NCBI RefSeq assembly: GCF_029837695.1
Contig: NZ_JAOEEA010000003.1
Span: 388,861-452,860 of the forward strand
Length of the DNA stretch: 64,000 nt
Source: Pseudomonas sp. GD04019
GTDB lineage: Bacteria; Pseudomonadota; Gammaproteobacteria; Pseudomonadales; Pseudomonadaceae
Direction of reading: 5' to 3'
The notes under the pieces are model-generated. The model worked only from the letters and a program-made list of their open reading frames with translations, was not told the origin of the DNA and made no database searches. Shown here one piece after another: positions 26,425-36,848 of the stretch (its first letter is position 1; each line of letters opens with the position of its first letter). A program made the translations under genes and the position numbers.

Positions 26425-29400
26425 ATGAATCCGCTCCTGCGCCCTCTCCCCCTGGTCCTGGCCCTGCAGGCCGCCATCGCCGGCCCGGCCTTCGCCGCCG
26501 GCTTCACCGTCACCACCGGCAGCATGGTGAACAGTGGCCAGAGCCTGACCGGCGCCGGCGTGGTACAGCAGGGCGGTACGCTGAGCAGCAGCGGCGGCAC
26601 GGTGGCGGTGAGCGTCGGCAGCGGCACCTCGACCCTGAGCAACGCCGGCACCATTCAGCAGACCGGAACCGGTCGCACCATCGACGCCAACAGCGGCACG
26701 CCCGTGCTGACCATCAGCAACCAGGAAGGCGGGCTGATCGACGCCGCCGGCAGCGTGGCCATCCGCCTCAACCGCGCCGCCGGGCAATACATCATCGACA
26801 ACCAGGGCAGCATCACCCAGAGCGGCGTTTCGGTGAACGGCGAGCGGGCGATCAAGGCCGACGCCGACTACAGCAGCACCGGCAACCAGATCATCAACGG
26901 CGCCGCCAACAACCGCGACGCACTGATCAGCGCCACTGGCAACGACGCGATCCGCCTGGGCAGCAACTTCACCCTGACCAACTACGGACGCATCGTCTCC
27001 ACCGGCACAGTGAACACCAGCTGCCCGGACTACCTGACCTGCACCAACGACTACTCCGCCGCCGACGGCGTGGCCATCGAGAACGCCCGCGGCAATGTGG
27101 CCATCCTCAACCACGGCAGCATCGAAGGCCCGCGCCACGCCATCGACGGCGGCGACCCGCTGGCGGCCGACGCCGATGCCGACCTGTTCGGCCTGGAGCG
27201 GCTGATCGTCACCAGCGCCGACGGCAACGGCGTGACCTTCGCCAAGGTGGTCGATGGCGTCACCACCAACGGCGTGAGCATCGCCAACCCGGTGGTGGTC
27301 AACTACGCCGACGGCAGCCTGATCGGCCACAACGGCTCCGGCGTCGGCCTCGACGGCCACGGCGTGGTGTTCAACCATGGCCTGATCAGCGGCCGCTATG
27401 CCGGCGCGGGCAACGTCTTCGACCACGAGGGCCTGGGCCAGACCACCAGCAATGGCGATGGCGACGGTGTCGACATCGACGGCATGGCCTATGTCGAGAA
27501 CCACGGGCGCATCGAGGGTCTGGGCGCCGGCGGCCTGGACTCCGGCGGCAACCCCAATGGCGCGGACGGCATCGCCGCCGGGGGCGGCACCATCATCAAC
27601 CTCGCCGGCGCGAGCATCTTCGGCCAGTCCAAGGGCATCCTGATCGACGACGGTGCCAGCGGCAGCGCCTCGGCCAGCGGGCGCGGCACCGACTCCGCGC
27701 ATGGCGGCGCGGCGCGCATCGACAACGCCGGCAGCATCATCGGCGCCGAGGACGCCGCCATCGGCCTGGTCGGCGACTACGCCGACCTGCTGATCAACCG
27801 CAGCGGCGGGGTGATCCGTGGTGGCGCCGACGCCACCCGCGTCGACCAGCTCGGCAGCACCACCGCCGCCGCGGCCGTGCAGATGGGCGCGGGCGCCGAC
27901 GTTCTCAGCAACGCCGGCCTGATCGAAGGCCAGAACGGCCTGGCGGTGGACCTCGGCGCCGGGGACGACCAGCTGTTCGTGCTCGGCGGCAGCCAGTTCA
28001 TCGGCAGCATCAACGGCGGCGCCGGCAACGACCTGGTGCTGCTCGATGATGCCGCCGGTGGCAGTCTGGCCGACACCCTCGGCTTCGAGCAGCTGCAAGT
28101 GGCTCAAGGTGCCTGGACCCTGGATAGCGACGACTTCGGCACCGGCGTCGACGTGCTCGGCGGCAGCCTGCGCAACCTCGGGCGCATCCAGGGCGACGTG
28201 CAGGTCGCCAGCGGCGCCGGCTTCGGTGGCGGGCGGGTCGAGGGCGACCTGAGCCTGGCCGGTGGCGCCAAGCTGATCCTCGACGTGGCCGCCGATGGCA
28301 GCCACGCGCCCACCTCGGTCGGCGGCAGCGCCAGCATCGCCGGCGCCAGCCTGAGCATCGTCGGCGGCGCCGGCGACTATCCGCGCATCGGCCAGTACCA
28401 GGTGCTGCAGGCCGGTGGCGGCATCAGCGGCCAGTTCGCCTCGGTCAGCAGCAACCTGGCCTTCCTCACCGCCGAGCTGAGTTATGACGCCGACAGCGTC
28501 GAGCTGCAGCTACTGCGCAACGACCTGGACTTCGCCGACCTGGCCAGCAGCGGCAACGGTCGCAACGTGGCCGACGCCATTCAGGGCAGCGGCGACGGCC
28601 AGCTCTACCAGACTCTGCTCGGCAGCGACGCGGAGCAGGCGCAGCGCGGCCTGGAACAGCTGGCCGGCAGCAGCAACGCCAGCATCGCCAGCGCAACCCT
28701 GGCCGGCGGCGCCCAAGTCGGCGCCAGCATGCTCTCGGCCATGCAGCAGATGGGCGGCAGCGGCAACCTGCAGGCCGCCCTGCTGCGCGAAGACGGCCCG
28801 CAACTGGCCGCCAGCGGCGTGCCGCGCGACGCCCGCAACCTGAACGACCCGCACGCCGCCGGCCGCCTGTGGCTGCAGGGCCTGGGCAGCCACGGCAAGC
28901 TGGATGCCGACAGTGGCGACATTCGCCAGGACAGCGCCGGCGCCGTGCTCGGCGCCGACTGGGCCCTGGGCAGCGCCTGGCGTCTGGGCGTGCTCGGTGG
29001 CTACGGGCGTACCGACGTGGACGCCGACCAAGGCGCCGGCAACGATATCGACAGCCTGCACCTGGGCCTCTACGCCCAGCGCCAGAGCGGCCCGCTGGCC
29101 CTGCGCCTGGGTGCCGCCTACAGCCAGCACGACAACAACGCCGAGCGCCGCGTCGACTTCAGTGGCTTCCGCGATCACCTGCGCGCCGACTACGACGCCG
29201 ACAGCCAGCAGGTCTTCGCCGAGCTGGGCTACCAGCTGGCCGACGGTCGCCTGCTCGCCGAGCCGTTCGCCGCCCTCGGCTACCAACGCTACAGCCACGA
29301 GAGCTACAGCGAGAAAGGCGGCGCCGCCGCCCTGCGCGTGGAAGAGGAAGACCAGGACAACGTCAGCAGCACCCTCGGCGTACGCGTCGCCCACCTCGGC

Positions 29401-29676
29401 ACGCTGGACAACGGCATGAGCCTGACCCCGCGCGCCAGCCTGGGCTGGCGCCACACCTACGGCGACCTGCAAAGCGGTGCGCGGCAGTCCTTCCTCACCG
29501 GCGGCAACGCCTTCAGCGTCGAAGGCGCAGCGCTGGACCGCAACAGCCTGCTGGTCGAGGCCGGCGTCGACCTCGGCCTCAGCGCCGAGCAGAGTCTGGG
29601 CCTGGGCTACAGCGGCGAGCTGGGCAGCGATGCGCAGAACCACGCGCTGATCGCCCAGTGGCAGGCGCGCTTCTAA
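26425..29676 (+). CDS. Autotransporter (type V secretion) with beta-helical passenger
   Basis: A 1083-residue outer-membrane/secreted protein. Signal peptide 1-24 (LPLVLALQAAIAGPAFAA). The passenger, about 25-600, is Gly/Asn/Ala-rich and repetitive, with irregular NxGxI steps such as NHGSIEG, NAGSIIG and NRSGGVIRGG that indicate a right-handed beta-helix. An autochaperone-like stretch is about 600-695. The C-terminal beta-barrel is about 812-1083, beginning GRLWLQGLGSHG and ending with the required aromatic residue (QWQARF). No protease triad or adhesive motif such as RGD is evident, so the function (adhesion, aggregation) is open. No clear ribosome site precedes ATG 26425. Confidence 0.9.
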   Translation: MNPLLRPLPLVLALQAAIAGPAFAAGFTVTTGSMVNSGQSLTGAGVVQQGGTLSSSGGTVAVSVGSGTSTLSNAGTIQQTGTGRTIDANSGTPVLTISNQEGGLIDAAGSVAIRLNRAAGQYIIDNQGSITQSGVSVNGERAIKADADYSSTGNQIINGAANNRDALISATGNDAIRLGSNFTLTNYGRIVSTGTVNTSCPDYLTCTNDYSAADGVAIENARGNVAILNHGSIEGPRHAIDGGDPLAADADADLFGLERLIVTSADGNGVTFAKVVDGVTTNGVSIANPVVVNYADGSLIGHNGSGVGLDGHGVVFNHGLISGRYAGAGNVFDHEGLGQTTSNGDGDGVDIDGMAYVENHGRIEGLGAGGLDSGGNPNGADGIAAGGGTIINLAGASIFGQSKGILIDDGASGSASASGRGTDSAHGGAARIDNAGSIIGAEDAAIGLVGDYADLLINRSGGVIRGGADATRVDQLGSTTAAAAVQMGAGADVLSNAGLIEGQNGLAVDLGAGDDQLFVLGGSQFIGSINGGAGNDLVLLDDAAGGSLADTLGFEQLQVAQGAWTLDSDDFGTGVDVLGGSLRNLGRIQGDVQVASGAGFGGGRVEGDLSLAGGAKLILDVAADGSHAPTSVGGSASIAGASLSIVGGAGDYPRIGQYQVLQAGGGISGQFASVSSNLAFLTAELSYDADSVELQLLRNDLDFADLASSGNGRNVADAIQGSGDGQLYQTLLGSDAEQAQRGLEQLAGSSNASIASATLAGGAQVGASMLSAMQQMGGSGNLQAALLREDGPQLAASGVPRDARNLNDPHAAGRLWLQGLGSHGKLDADSGDIRQDSAGAVLGADWALGSAWRLGVLGGYGRTDVDADQGAGNDIDSLHLGLYAQRQSGPLALRLGAAYSQHDNNAERRVDFSGFRDHLRADYDADSQQVFAELGYQLADGRLLAEPFAALGYQRYSHESYSEKGGAAALRVEEEDQDNVSSTLGVRVAHLGTLDNGMSLTPRASLGWRHTYGDLQSGARQSFLTGGNAFSVEGAALDRNSLLVEAGVDLGLSAEQSLGLGYSGELGSDAQNHALIAQWQARF

Positions 29677-29692
29677 GAGCCAAGCCAGCGAT

Positions 29693-29751
29693 GTAGCCCG
29701 GACCTCAGTCCGGGAGCTGGCAGGGGTGCCCCGGACTGAAGTCCGGGCTAC
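29693..29751. repeat. Palindrome B variant after the autotransporter
   Basis: GTAGCCCGGACCTCAGTCCG opens and CGGACTGAAGTCCGGGCTAC closes a two-hairpin element like family B, but with a CTCAG/CTGAA core instead of GATGCAATC. Confidence 0.8.
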
Positions 29752-29779
29752 CGACTAGATCCCATCCAGCTCCGACACT

Positions 29780-29874
29780 CCCCTCTCCCCCGGGAGAGGG
29801 GCCGGGGGTGAGGGCTTCCGGCGTAGGGCGGGTGCAACCCGCGCATTTCCCCCCGCGGGTTTCACCCGCCCTAC
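29780..29874. repeat. Family-1 palindrome plus GTAGGGCGGGTG palindrome
   Basis: CCCCTCTCCCCCGGGAGAGG with its GGCCGGGGGTGAGGG tail (29780-29815), then GTAGGGCGGGTGCAACCCGC...GCGGGTTTCACCCGCCCTAC (29823-29874), a third palindrome type. They fill the gap between the autotransporter and the convergent glutaminase gene. Confidence 0.8.
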
Positions 29875-29877
29875 GAT

Positions 29878-30798
29878 TCAAGCCAACGGCGCGAACACCG
29901 ACCAGCCGATCCGCTCGCTGAGCAACTCCAGCGCCGCCATGCCGGCCAGGGAGTTGCCGGCGGCGTTCAGCTCCGGCGACCACACGCAGATGCTGAAACG
30001 CCCCGGCACCACCGCGACGATGCCGCCGCCGACGCCGCTCTTGCCGGGCAGGCCGACGCGGTAGGCGAAGTTGCCGGCCTCGTCGTACAGGCCGCTGGTG
30101 GCCATGATCGCGTTGACCTGCTGGGTCTGGCGCGGCGTGAGGATCGGCTCGCCGCTGCGCGGGCACAGGCCCTGGTTGGCCAGAAAGCCAAAGGCGCGGG
30201 CCAGGTCGACGCAGCTCATGGCCAATGCGCAGTGGTGGAAGTAGCTGCGCAGCACCGCCTCGACCTCGTTGTGGAAGTTGCCGAAGGCCTGCATCAGGTA
30301 GGCCGCGGCGGCGTTGCGCGCGCGGTGCTGGTACTCCGACTCGGCGACCTTGGCGTCCGACACCAGCAGCGGGTTGCCGGCCAGGCGCCGGGCCAGGTCG
30401 CGCATGGACAGGGCCGGGGCGGCGAAGCGCGACTGGTTGATGTCGCAGATCACCAGGGCGCCGGCGTTGATGAACGGGTTGCGCGGCCGGCCACGCTCGA
30501 ACTCCAGCTGCACCAGCGAGTTGAACGGCTGGCCGGACGGCTCGTGGCCGAGGCGCTGCCAGATGTCCTCGCCGGAATGCTGGATCGCCTGCACCAGGCT
30601 GAACACCTTGGAGATGCTCTGGATCGAGAACGGCTCGGCGGCGTCACCGGCGGTGTGCAGGCTGCCATCCACGCCCAGCACCGCGATCCCCAGACGGTCA
30701 CCCGCCACCTCGGCCAGCGCCGGGATGTAGTCGGCCACCTTGCCCCGCCCCAGCAGCGGGCGCACCTGGTCCAGTATCTCGTTCAACAGCGCCTGCAT
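29878..30798 (-). CDS. glsB: Glutaminase (serine-dependent beta-lactamase-like fold)
   Basis: Hydrolyses L-glutamine to glutamate and ammonia. The 306-residue protein has the active-site Ser-x-x-Lys motif S61-I-S-K64 in [13 protein letters not shown], followed by [20 protein letters not shown] near 94-113, and [11 protein letters not shown] and [12 protein letters not shown] near the C-terminus, all diagnostic. An upstream in-frame run to 31422 is an unstopped shadow; [12 protein letters not shown] at 30798 is the family N-terminus. Cytoplasmic, as no signal is present. The symbol glsB (versus glsA) is by family habit. Confidence 0.92.
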   Translation of the reverse strand: MQALLNEILDQVRPLLGRGKVADYIPALAEVAGDRLGIAVLGVDGSLHTAGDAAEPFSIQSISKVFSLVQAIQHSGEDIWQRLGHEPSGQPFNSLVQLEFERGRPRNPFINAGALVICDINQSRFAAPALSMRDLARRLAGNPLLVSDAKVAESEYQHRARNAAAAYLMQAFGNFHNEVEAVLRSYFHHCALAMSCVDLARAFGFLANQGLCPRSGEPILTPRQTQQVNAIMATSGLYDEAGNFAYRVGLPGKSGVGGGIVAVVPGRFSICVWSPELNAAGNSLAGMAALELLSERIGWSVFAPLA

Positions 30799-30862
30799 GG
30801 TCGGCCTCGTGCGTGTGCGGGTGCCGAAATAGACGCCGGCGGCATGCTCGCCATCACAGCCG

Positions 30863-30932
30863 GTGGGAGCGGCATTCCGATTGACCGCGATGGCAGCAGG
30901 GGCAAAAGCTTCGCGACCAAGGTGGCTCCCAC
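30863..30932. repeat. REP-type palindrome (GTGGGAGC...GCTCCCAC)
   Basis: GTGGGAGCGGCATTCC at the left and AAGGTGGCTCCCAC at the right flank inner CGCGA/TCGCG arms. This is the common Pseudomonas REP form with GTGGGAGC ends; a second copy is at 60591-60668. It lies between the glutaminase start and the deacetylase-like gene. Confidence 0.8.
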
Positions 30933-31068
30933 AGAAGATTCGCCCTGCCCATCGGCTATCTCGGCAGGCAGGTTGACCGTAATTATCCCTTTGTTGGCCG
31001 CCGTTATCGTTCACCCCGCTCACCGGGCCAGCCAACAATTCGCCCAGCCCATCGAGGAGAACAACAAG

Positions 31069-32096
<1,028 letters not shown>

Positions 32097-32122
32097 AGCG
32101 CCCTGCACAGGAGAAAAATAAA

Positions 32123-33211
32123 ATGAAGAAACTGCTCGCCGCCGCGCTCTGCGGCCTGACCCTGGCCGGCACGGCCCAGGCCGCCGACCGCGAACTCAAG
32201 GTCTACAACTGGTTCGACTACATCACCCCGGAAACCCTGACCCAGTTCAAGCAGGACAGCGGCATCAAGCTGACCTACGACATCTTCGACACCAACGAGG
32301 CGCTGGAGGCCAAGCTGCTCACCGGCAACTCTGGCTATGACCTGGTGGTGCCGTCCAATGTGTTCCTGGCCAAGCAGGTCGAGGCCGGCGTGTTCCAGAA
32401 GCTCGACCGTTCGCTGCTGCCCAACTGGCAGCACCTCGACCCGCAGCTGATGAAGCTGATCGAGGCCAACGATCCGGGCAACCAGTACGCCGTGCCCTAC
32501 ATGTACGGCACCGTGCTGATCGGCTTCAACCCGGACAAGGTCAAGGCCGCCCTCGGCGACAACGCGCCGGTGGACAGCTGGGACCTGATCTTCAAGGAAG
32601 AGAACATCGCCAAGCTGCAGCAGTGCGGCGTGGTCCTGCTCGACTCGCCGTCGGAAATCCTGCCGCTGGCCCTGCACTACCTGGGCCTGTCGCCCAACAG
32701 CAAGGAGCCGGCCGACTACGCCAAGGCCGAGCAGCTGCTGAGCAAGATCCGCCCGCACGTACGCTACTTCCACAGCTCCAAGTACATGAGCGACATCGCC
32801 AACGGCGAGATCTGCGTGGCCGTGGGCTACTCGGGCAGCTTCTCGCAGGCCGCCAACAACGCCAGGCAGGCGAAGAACGGCGTGACCGTGGACATGCGCC
32901 TGCCCAAGGAAGGCGCGCCGATCTGGTTCGACCTGATGGCGATTCCGAAGGACGCGAAGAACATCGACGAGGCCCACGCCTTCATCAACTTCCTGCTGCA
33001 GCCGCAGGTGATCGCGCCGATCTCCGACTTCGTCGGCTACCCCAACCCGAACAAGGACGCCACCGCGCTGGTCGCCGAGTCGATCCGCACCAACCCCAAC
33101 CTGTACCCGACCGCCGAGGCCATGCAGAAGCTCTACACCCTCGAGCCGCTGCCGCGTGCCGCCGAGCGCGCCCGTACCCGCGCCTGGAGCAAGATCAAGA
33201 CCGGCAACTGA
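32123..33211 (+). CDS. Polyamine ABC transporter binding protein (PotF/SpuD family)
   Basis: Periplasmic receptor for putrescine, spermidine or acetylated polyamines, 362 residues. Signal peptide [20 protein letters not shown]. Diagnostic segments: [15 protein letters not shown] near 26-40, [14 protein letters not shown] near 72-85, and [14 protein letters not shown] near 128-141. The start follows CAGGAGAAAAATAAA. It lies directly after the acetylpolyamine amidohydrolase, like the PA1409-PA1410 pair I recall in P. aeruginosa, so both probably serve acetylpolyamine use. No permease or ATPase is nearby; it may borrow another Pot/Spu importer. Confidence 0.92.
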   Translation: MKKLLAAALCGLTLAGTAQAADRELKVYNWFDYITPETLTQFKQDSGIKLTYDIFDTNEALEAKLLTGNSGYDLVVPSNVFLAKQVEAGVFQKLDRSLLPNWQHLDPQLMKLIEANDPGNQYAVPYMYGTVLIGFNPDKVKAALGDNAPVDSWDLIFKEENIAKLQQCGVVLLDSPSEILPLALHYLGLSPNSKEPADYAKAEQLLSKIRPHVRYFHSSKYMSDIANGEICVAVGYSGSFSQAANNARQAKNGVTVDMRLPKEGAPIWFDLMAIPKDAKNIDEAHAFINFLLQPQVIAPISDFVGYPNPNKDATALVAESIRTNPNLYPTAEAMQKLYTLEPLPRAAERARTRAWSKIKTGN

Positions 33212-33230
33212 GCCGTTCGCGCAGTACCCG

Positions 33231-33258
33231 AGACCGGCCACTTGGCCGGTCTTTTTTT
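33231..33258 (+). terminator. Intrinsic terminator of the polyamine-binding protein gene
   Basis: GACCGGCC (33232-33239) pairs with GGCCGGTC (33244-33251) over a 4-base loop and is followed by seven T. Confidence 0.95.
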
Positions 33259-33371
33259 GCCCAGCGCAGCGGCAACTGACGAAGCGCTTGGACAAGCCGG
33301 CGGACGGCTGCTTAGTTCACTGGTCAGGACCACAGGCGCAACGCACGCCGACACCTGCCAGGAGCACACCG

Positions 33372-33713
33372 ATGAACACACTGCCGCTCGCCGCCGCCCT
33401 GCTCGTCATGGGCAGCGCCCATGCCGCCAGCCTGCCGAAATTCGAGGTCACCTGCCCCACCGATCTGGCCGTGCGCGCCGACGCCGGCGGCCCGGTGTTC
33501 ATCAACGACAAGCAGGCCATCCTCAGCAAGTTCAGCGAGCAGTACTACGAGGCCAGGGCCGAGGGCGTGACCATCTCCATCAGCCTGGATGGCAAAGGCA
33601 CGCCCACGATTTCCTACACCGGCAAGCAGGGCGCCAACGGCGTGTGCGAGAAGCAGGAGGAGCAAGCGCCAGCGGAGCCGGCAGCGGAAACCGAAACGCA
33701 GCCGCAGAGCTAG
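33372..33713 (+). CDS. Small exported protein, function unknown
   Basis: A 113-residue protein with a signal peptide (MNTLPLAAALLVMGSAHAA). The mature part has two Cys (EVTCPTDL and GVCEKQ) likely to pair, and an acidic/Pro/Gln tail (EEQAPAEPAAETETQPQS). The start follows CCAGGAGCACACCG. It is preceded by a terminator, so it has its own promoter, and the palindromic insertion-like element begins four bases after its stop. I do not recognise the family; similar small periplasmic proteins are annotated as hypothetical in Pseudomonas. Confidence 0.7.
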   Translation: MNTLPLAAALLVMGSAHAASLPKFEVTCPTDLAVRADAGGPVFINDKQAILSKFSEQYYEARAEGVTISISLDGKGTPTISYTGKQGANGVCEKQEEQAPAEPAAETETQPQS

Positions 33714-33717
33714 GGGT

Positions 33718-33850
33718 CTGTACGAAAAGTCGCCGAGCGAAGGTCAGGCAAGGCAAAAACAGGCGAAGAAGCGGAGTTTACCTGCTGTAAATGAGCATTC
33801 TGAGCCTGTTTTTAACGCAGCATCACCGAGCGCAGGCACCTTTCGTACAG
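33718..33850. mobile_element. MITE-like element, 133 bases, with CTGTACGAAA ends
   Basis: Perfect 10-base terminal inverted repeats (CTGTACGAAA at 33718 and TTTCGTACAG ending 33850) enclose inner inverted arms CAAAAACAGGC and GCCTGTTTTT and a central GTTTAC/GTAAAT. There is no coding capacity. No obvious target duplication is seen. The size and structure fit a non-autonomous transposon relic or a large imperfect REP. It sits between the stop of the exported protein and the end of the convergent CBS gene. Confidence 0.6.
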
Positions 33851-33858
33851 CCTGGGCC

Positions 33859-34293
33859 TCACTCGCCGCGGATGTACTGCTCCAGGTGCTGGATCAGGCC
33901 ATCCTGCTCGGCCAGCGTCTCCTTGATCAGGTCGCCGATGGACAGCAGGCCGAGCAGGCGCTCGCCCTCCACCACCGGCAGATGGCGCAGGTGGCCGTCG
34001 GTCATCAGGCTCATGCACTCGCGGATGCTCTGTCGTGGCTGTACCGTCACCACCGGTACGCTCATCACCTCGCGCACCGCCGTGCCGATCGACGAGCGCC
34101 CCTGCAACACGCCTTTGCGCGCGTAATCGCGCTCGCTGACGATGCCGACCAGGCGGCCCTGCTCGGTCACCGGCAGGGCGCCGACATTGTGCTCGGCCAT
34201 CAGCTGCAGCGCCTCGAGCATGCTCGCCTCGGCTGCCACGGTGTGTACGCTCTGCTGCGTCTTGCTGCCGAGCATCTGCGCTACGGTCTTCAT
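33859..34293 (-). CDS. CBS-pair domain protein
   Basis: A 144-residue cytosolic protein made of two CBS motifs, about 8-65 (TVAAEASMLEALQLMAEHNVGALPV) and about 75-130 (VTVQPRQSIRECMSLMTDGHLRHLPVVEGERLLGLLSIGDL). CBS pairs bind adenosine nucleotides and act as energy sensors. The SERDYARKGVL segment between the motifs is typical of the stand-alone Pseudomonas type. ATG 34293 follows a GGGGG purine run; a longer open frame upstream has no match. Partner unknown. Confidence 0.88.
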   Translation of the reverse strand: MKTVAQMLGSKTQQSVHTVAAEASMLEALQLMAEHNVGALPVTEQGRLVGIVSERDYARKGVLQGRSSIGTAVREVMSVPVVTVQPRQSIRECMSLMTDGHLRHLPVVEGERLLGLLSIGDLIKETLAEQDGLIQHLEQYIRGE

Positions 34294-34492
34294 GCGAATC
34301 CCCCTTGTCCTGTGTTCGCGTCTGTGGGGCGAAGCATCGGGCAAGGGGCTCGGCACGGGCCAAATGGAGATATTCATGGCGGCCATTGAGAAATTCACTG
34401 GCGCCACGGCAACCCGGAAGCGGGTGGCGATCGCCTGACCGAGAGCGGCTTCCAACGCCGCAGCGCCACGTCAGGTGATCGTCACCGGGGGC

Positions 34493-35317
34493 TCAGTCGA
34501 GCAGCTGGCTGAAGCCCTTGTCAGCCTCCAGCACCTCCGGCAGCTTGTCGAACAGCGCATCGAGGTCGATGCCCTCGCACAGCGGGCTGTCCAGTTCCTC
34601 GCGGGTCTTGGCCAGGTCGCCGTTGTGCAGGCGCAGCGCCTCGGCGATCAGTACCGCCTGAGCCACCAGCCGTGGCAGCGGCATGTCCGCCGGGGCCTGG
34701 TGCGGGCGGGCCTGCAGGGCGATGGCCTGCTGGATCACCTCCGGCAGCTGCCAGCGGCGCGCCAGTTCGGCGCCGACCTCGGGGAAGCCGAAGCCCAGCT
34801 GCAGCGTCTCCAGCGCCACGCGCCCGGCGGCGTCGGTCTTGCCGCTACGGTTGAGGCGCGCGGCCAGTTCCGGCGCACCGGTCTGGATCAGCAGCTCGCC
34901 GATGTTGTGCATCATGCCGCAGGTGAACGCCGTCTCCATCGCCACGCCACGGGTCTTGGCCAGTAGGCGGCAGATGCTCGCCACCTGGAAGCTGTGCTGC
35001 CAAAAGCCCTTGAGGTCGAAGCCGGAATCGGTCTTGAACGCGCCGGTCACCGCCGAGGCCAGCACCAGCGTGCGCAGGGTGTTGAAACCCAGTCGCGAGG
35101 CGGCGTCCTCGACGCTGTGCGCCTCGCGGGCGCCGCGAAAGCGTGCCGAGTTGGCCAGGCGCAGGACCTTGGCGGCGATCACCGGGTCGAGGTTGATATT
35201 GCGCGCGACCGCGTCGAGGTTGGTGTTGGGATTGTCGAACTGCTGGATCAGGTCCTGGGCGACCTTGGGAATGCTGGGTAGGCTGTGAAGCTGTTCGAAG
35301 AGGTTGTTGATTTCCAT
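34493..35317 (-). CDS. HDOD-domain signalling protein
   Basis: A 274-residue protein consisting of one HDOD domain (about 8-210), an HD-related output domain lacking the metal-binding HD pair. Typical segments: LPSIPKVAQDLIQQFDNPN near 13-31, IAAKVLRLANSARF near 48-61, AASRLGFNTLRTLVLASAV near 71-89 and FWQHSFQVASICRLLAK near 103-119. Such proteins act in motility, cell-cycle and cyclic-di-GMP networks. It stands alone between the CBS gene and threonine aldolase, all leftward. Confidence 0.88.
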   Translation of the reverse strand: MEINNLFEQLHSLPSIPKVAQDLIQQFDNPNTNLDAVARNINLDPVIAAKVLRLANSARFRGAREAHSVEDAASRLGFNTLRTLVLASAVTGAFKTDSGFDLKGFWQHSFQVASICRLLAKTRGVAMETAFTCGMMHNIGELLIQTGAPELAARLNRSGKTDAAGRVALETLQLGFGFPEVGAELARRWQLPEVIQQAIALQARPHQAPADMPLPRLVAQAVLIAEALRLHNGDLAKTREELDSPLCEGIDLDALFDKLPEVLEADKGFSQLLD

Positions 35318-35420
35318 AGAGGCGGGTCTCCGGCGAAGCGGAAGAGTGAGTGGGTGGGACTGAAAACCTTAGTCAGCCCCACCTGATAGGACCCCGCCTT
35401 TCGTCGTCTGCGCCCTCTTT

Positions 35421-36458
35421 TCAGGCCATGGCCCGACGAATGTCCGCCGCCAGCTCGCGCACCCGCGCCTCTTCGGTATCCCAGGAACACATGAAGCGCG
35501 CGCCGCCGGCGCCGATGAAGGTGTAGAAGCGCCAGCCCCAGCCGGTCAGGCGTTCGATGGCCGGCTCGGAGAGCTGCAGGAACACACCGTTGGCCTCCAC
35601 CGGGAACATCAGGCTGACGCCCGGCACATCGACCACCAGCTCGGCCAGCAGGCGCGCGCAGCGGTTGGCGTGGTTGGCGTAGCGCAGCCAGGCGTCGTCC
35701 TGCAGCAGGCCGACCCAGGGCGCGGAGAGGAAGCGCATCTTCGAGGCCAGCTGGCCAGCCTGCTTGCAGCGGTAGTCGAAGTCCTCGGCCAGGGCCTTGT
35801 TGAAGAACAGGATGGCCTCGCCCACCGCCATGCCGTTCTTGGTGCCGCCGAAGCACAGCACGTCGACCCCGGCCTTCCAGGTCAGCTCGGCCGGGCTGCA
35901 GCCGAGGGAGGCGCACGCGTTGGAGAAGCGCGCGCCGTCCATGTGCAGGTTGAGCTTCAGCTCCTTGCACACCTGGCTGATGGCGGCGACTTCCTCGGGC
36001 CGGTAGACGGTGCCGACCTCGGTGGCCTGGGTCAGGGTCACCACCCGCGGTTTCGGGTAGTGGATGTCCTGGCGCTTGAGCGCCACCTCGCGGATCGAGG
36101 CAGGGGTCAGCTTGCCCTGCTCGGTGCACGCGGTGAGCAGCTTGGAGCCGTTGGAGAAGAATTCCGGCGCGCCGCATTCGTCGGTCTCGACGTGGGCAGT
36201 CTCCGAGCAGATCACGCTGTGGTAGCTCTGGCACAGGCTGGACAGAGCCAGGGAGTTGGCCGCCGTGCCGTTGAAGGCGAAGAACACTTCGCAGTCGGTC
36301 TCGAACAGCTGGCGGAACTGGTCGGAGGCGCGGGCCGTCCATTCGTCCTCGCCATAGGCGCGCTGGTGGCCGCGATTGGCCTCGGCCATGGCGCTCCAGG
36401 CTTCCGGACAGATGCCGGAATAGTTGTCGCTGGCGAATTGCTGGGTCTGGTCGGTCAT
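35421..36458 (-). CDS. ltaE: Low-specificity L-threonine aldolase
   Basis: PLP enzyme cleaving L-threonine and allo-threonine to glycine and acetaldehyde. The 345 residues show ASDNYSGICPE near 9-19, AFNGTAANSLAL near 61-72, HMDGARFSNA near 172-181 and the PLP-lysine segment CFGGTKNGMAVGE with Lys207. The start has a GGAATTCCTC context upstream. A 26-base imperfect inverted repeat (36596-36621), 138 bases upstream, is a candidate operator. Glycine made here could be handled by the AGCS-type systems. Confidence 0.94.
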   Translation of the reverse strand: MTDQTQQFASDNYSGICPEAWSAMAEANRGHQRAYGEDEWTARASDQFRQLFETDCEVFFAFNGTAANSLALSSLCQSYHSVICSETAHVETDECGAPEFFSNGSKLLTACTEQGKLTPASIREVALKRQDIHYPKPRVVTLTQATEVGTVYRPEEVAAISQVCKELKLNLHMDGARFSNACASLGCSPAELTWKAGVDVLCFGGTKNGMAVGEAILFFNKALAEDFDYRCKQAGQLASKMRFLSAPWVGLLQDDAWLRYANHANRCARLLAELVVDVPGVSLMFPVEANGVFLQLSEPAIERLTGWGWRFYTFIGAGGARFMCSWDTEEARVRELAADIRRAMA

Positions 36459-36848
36459 GAGGAATTCCTTGTGGGAGCGCCGATTATTCTAGGTGGTGCC
36501 CCAGCACTCGGAGCCTGTGCTGGGGGCTCGGAAACAGGCGTTGTGGGCGCATTTCCTGGCAATAACAGATTAGCTGTCTGTCGGCATTCTAAAATAACTG
36601 TACCTATAGAAAGGTACCGTTCTGGCTGGCTTTGTCAGTGATAAATCACGCGTATCGCCTTTCTCCGCGATCTTCCACGGATGACCAGTACAGTTGCCGC
36701 CATAGAAACAGAACAGTTACCAAGCCGCCTAACTAATAGCCCCGCAATTTAGCCCAGCTGTGCCTACAAAATCGACTGCACAGTCAGGAAAATATGCTTC
36801 CAGTAGGACACCATCTAACCCCGCTCGACAGCGGAAGGAAGCACCACC
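36459..36848. other. AT-rich spacer between ltaE and the DUF1127 gene
   Basis: 390 bases with no gene and visibly lower GC than the rest. It holds the AACTGTACC inverted repeat at 36596-36621 and two further half-site-like copies, AGTACAGTT (36687-36695) and AACAGTTACC (around 36712). Divergent promoters for ltaE (left) and the DUF1127 gene (right) must lie here, but no -35/-10 pair stands out. Confidence 0.5.
36596..36621. promoter_or_regulatory. Candidate operator, AACTGTACC inverted repeat
   Basis: AACTGTACC-N8-GGTACCGTT, 8 of 9 positions symmetric. It is in the ltaE/DUF1127 spacer. The 9-8-9 architecture fits a dimeric helix-turn-helix regulator; which one is not known from the window. 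Confidence 0.4.

Noticed and set aside
25306..28305. A 999-codon minus-strand open frame opposite asparaginase and the autotransporter
   Set aside because: It mirrors the repetitive passenger sequence and shows no recognised domain; both plus-strand genes are clear.
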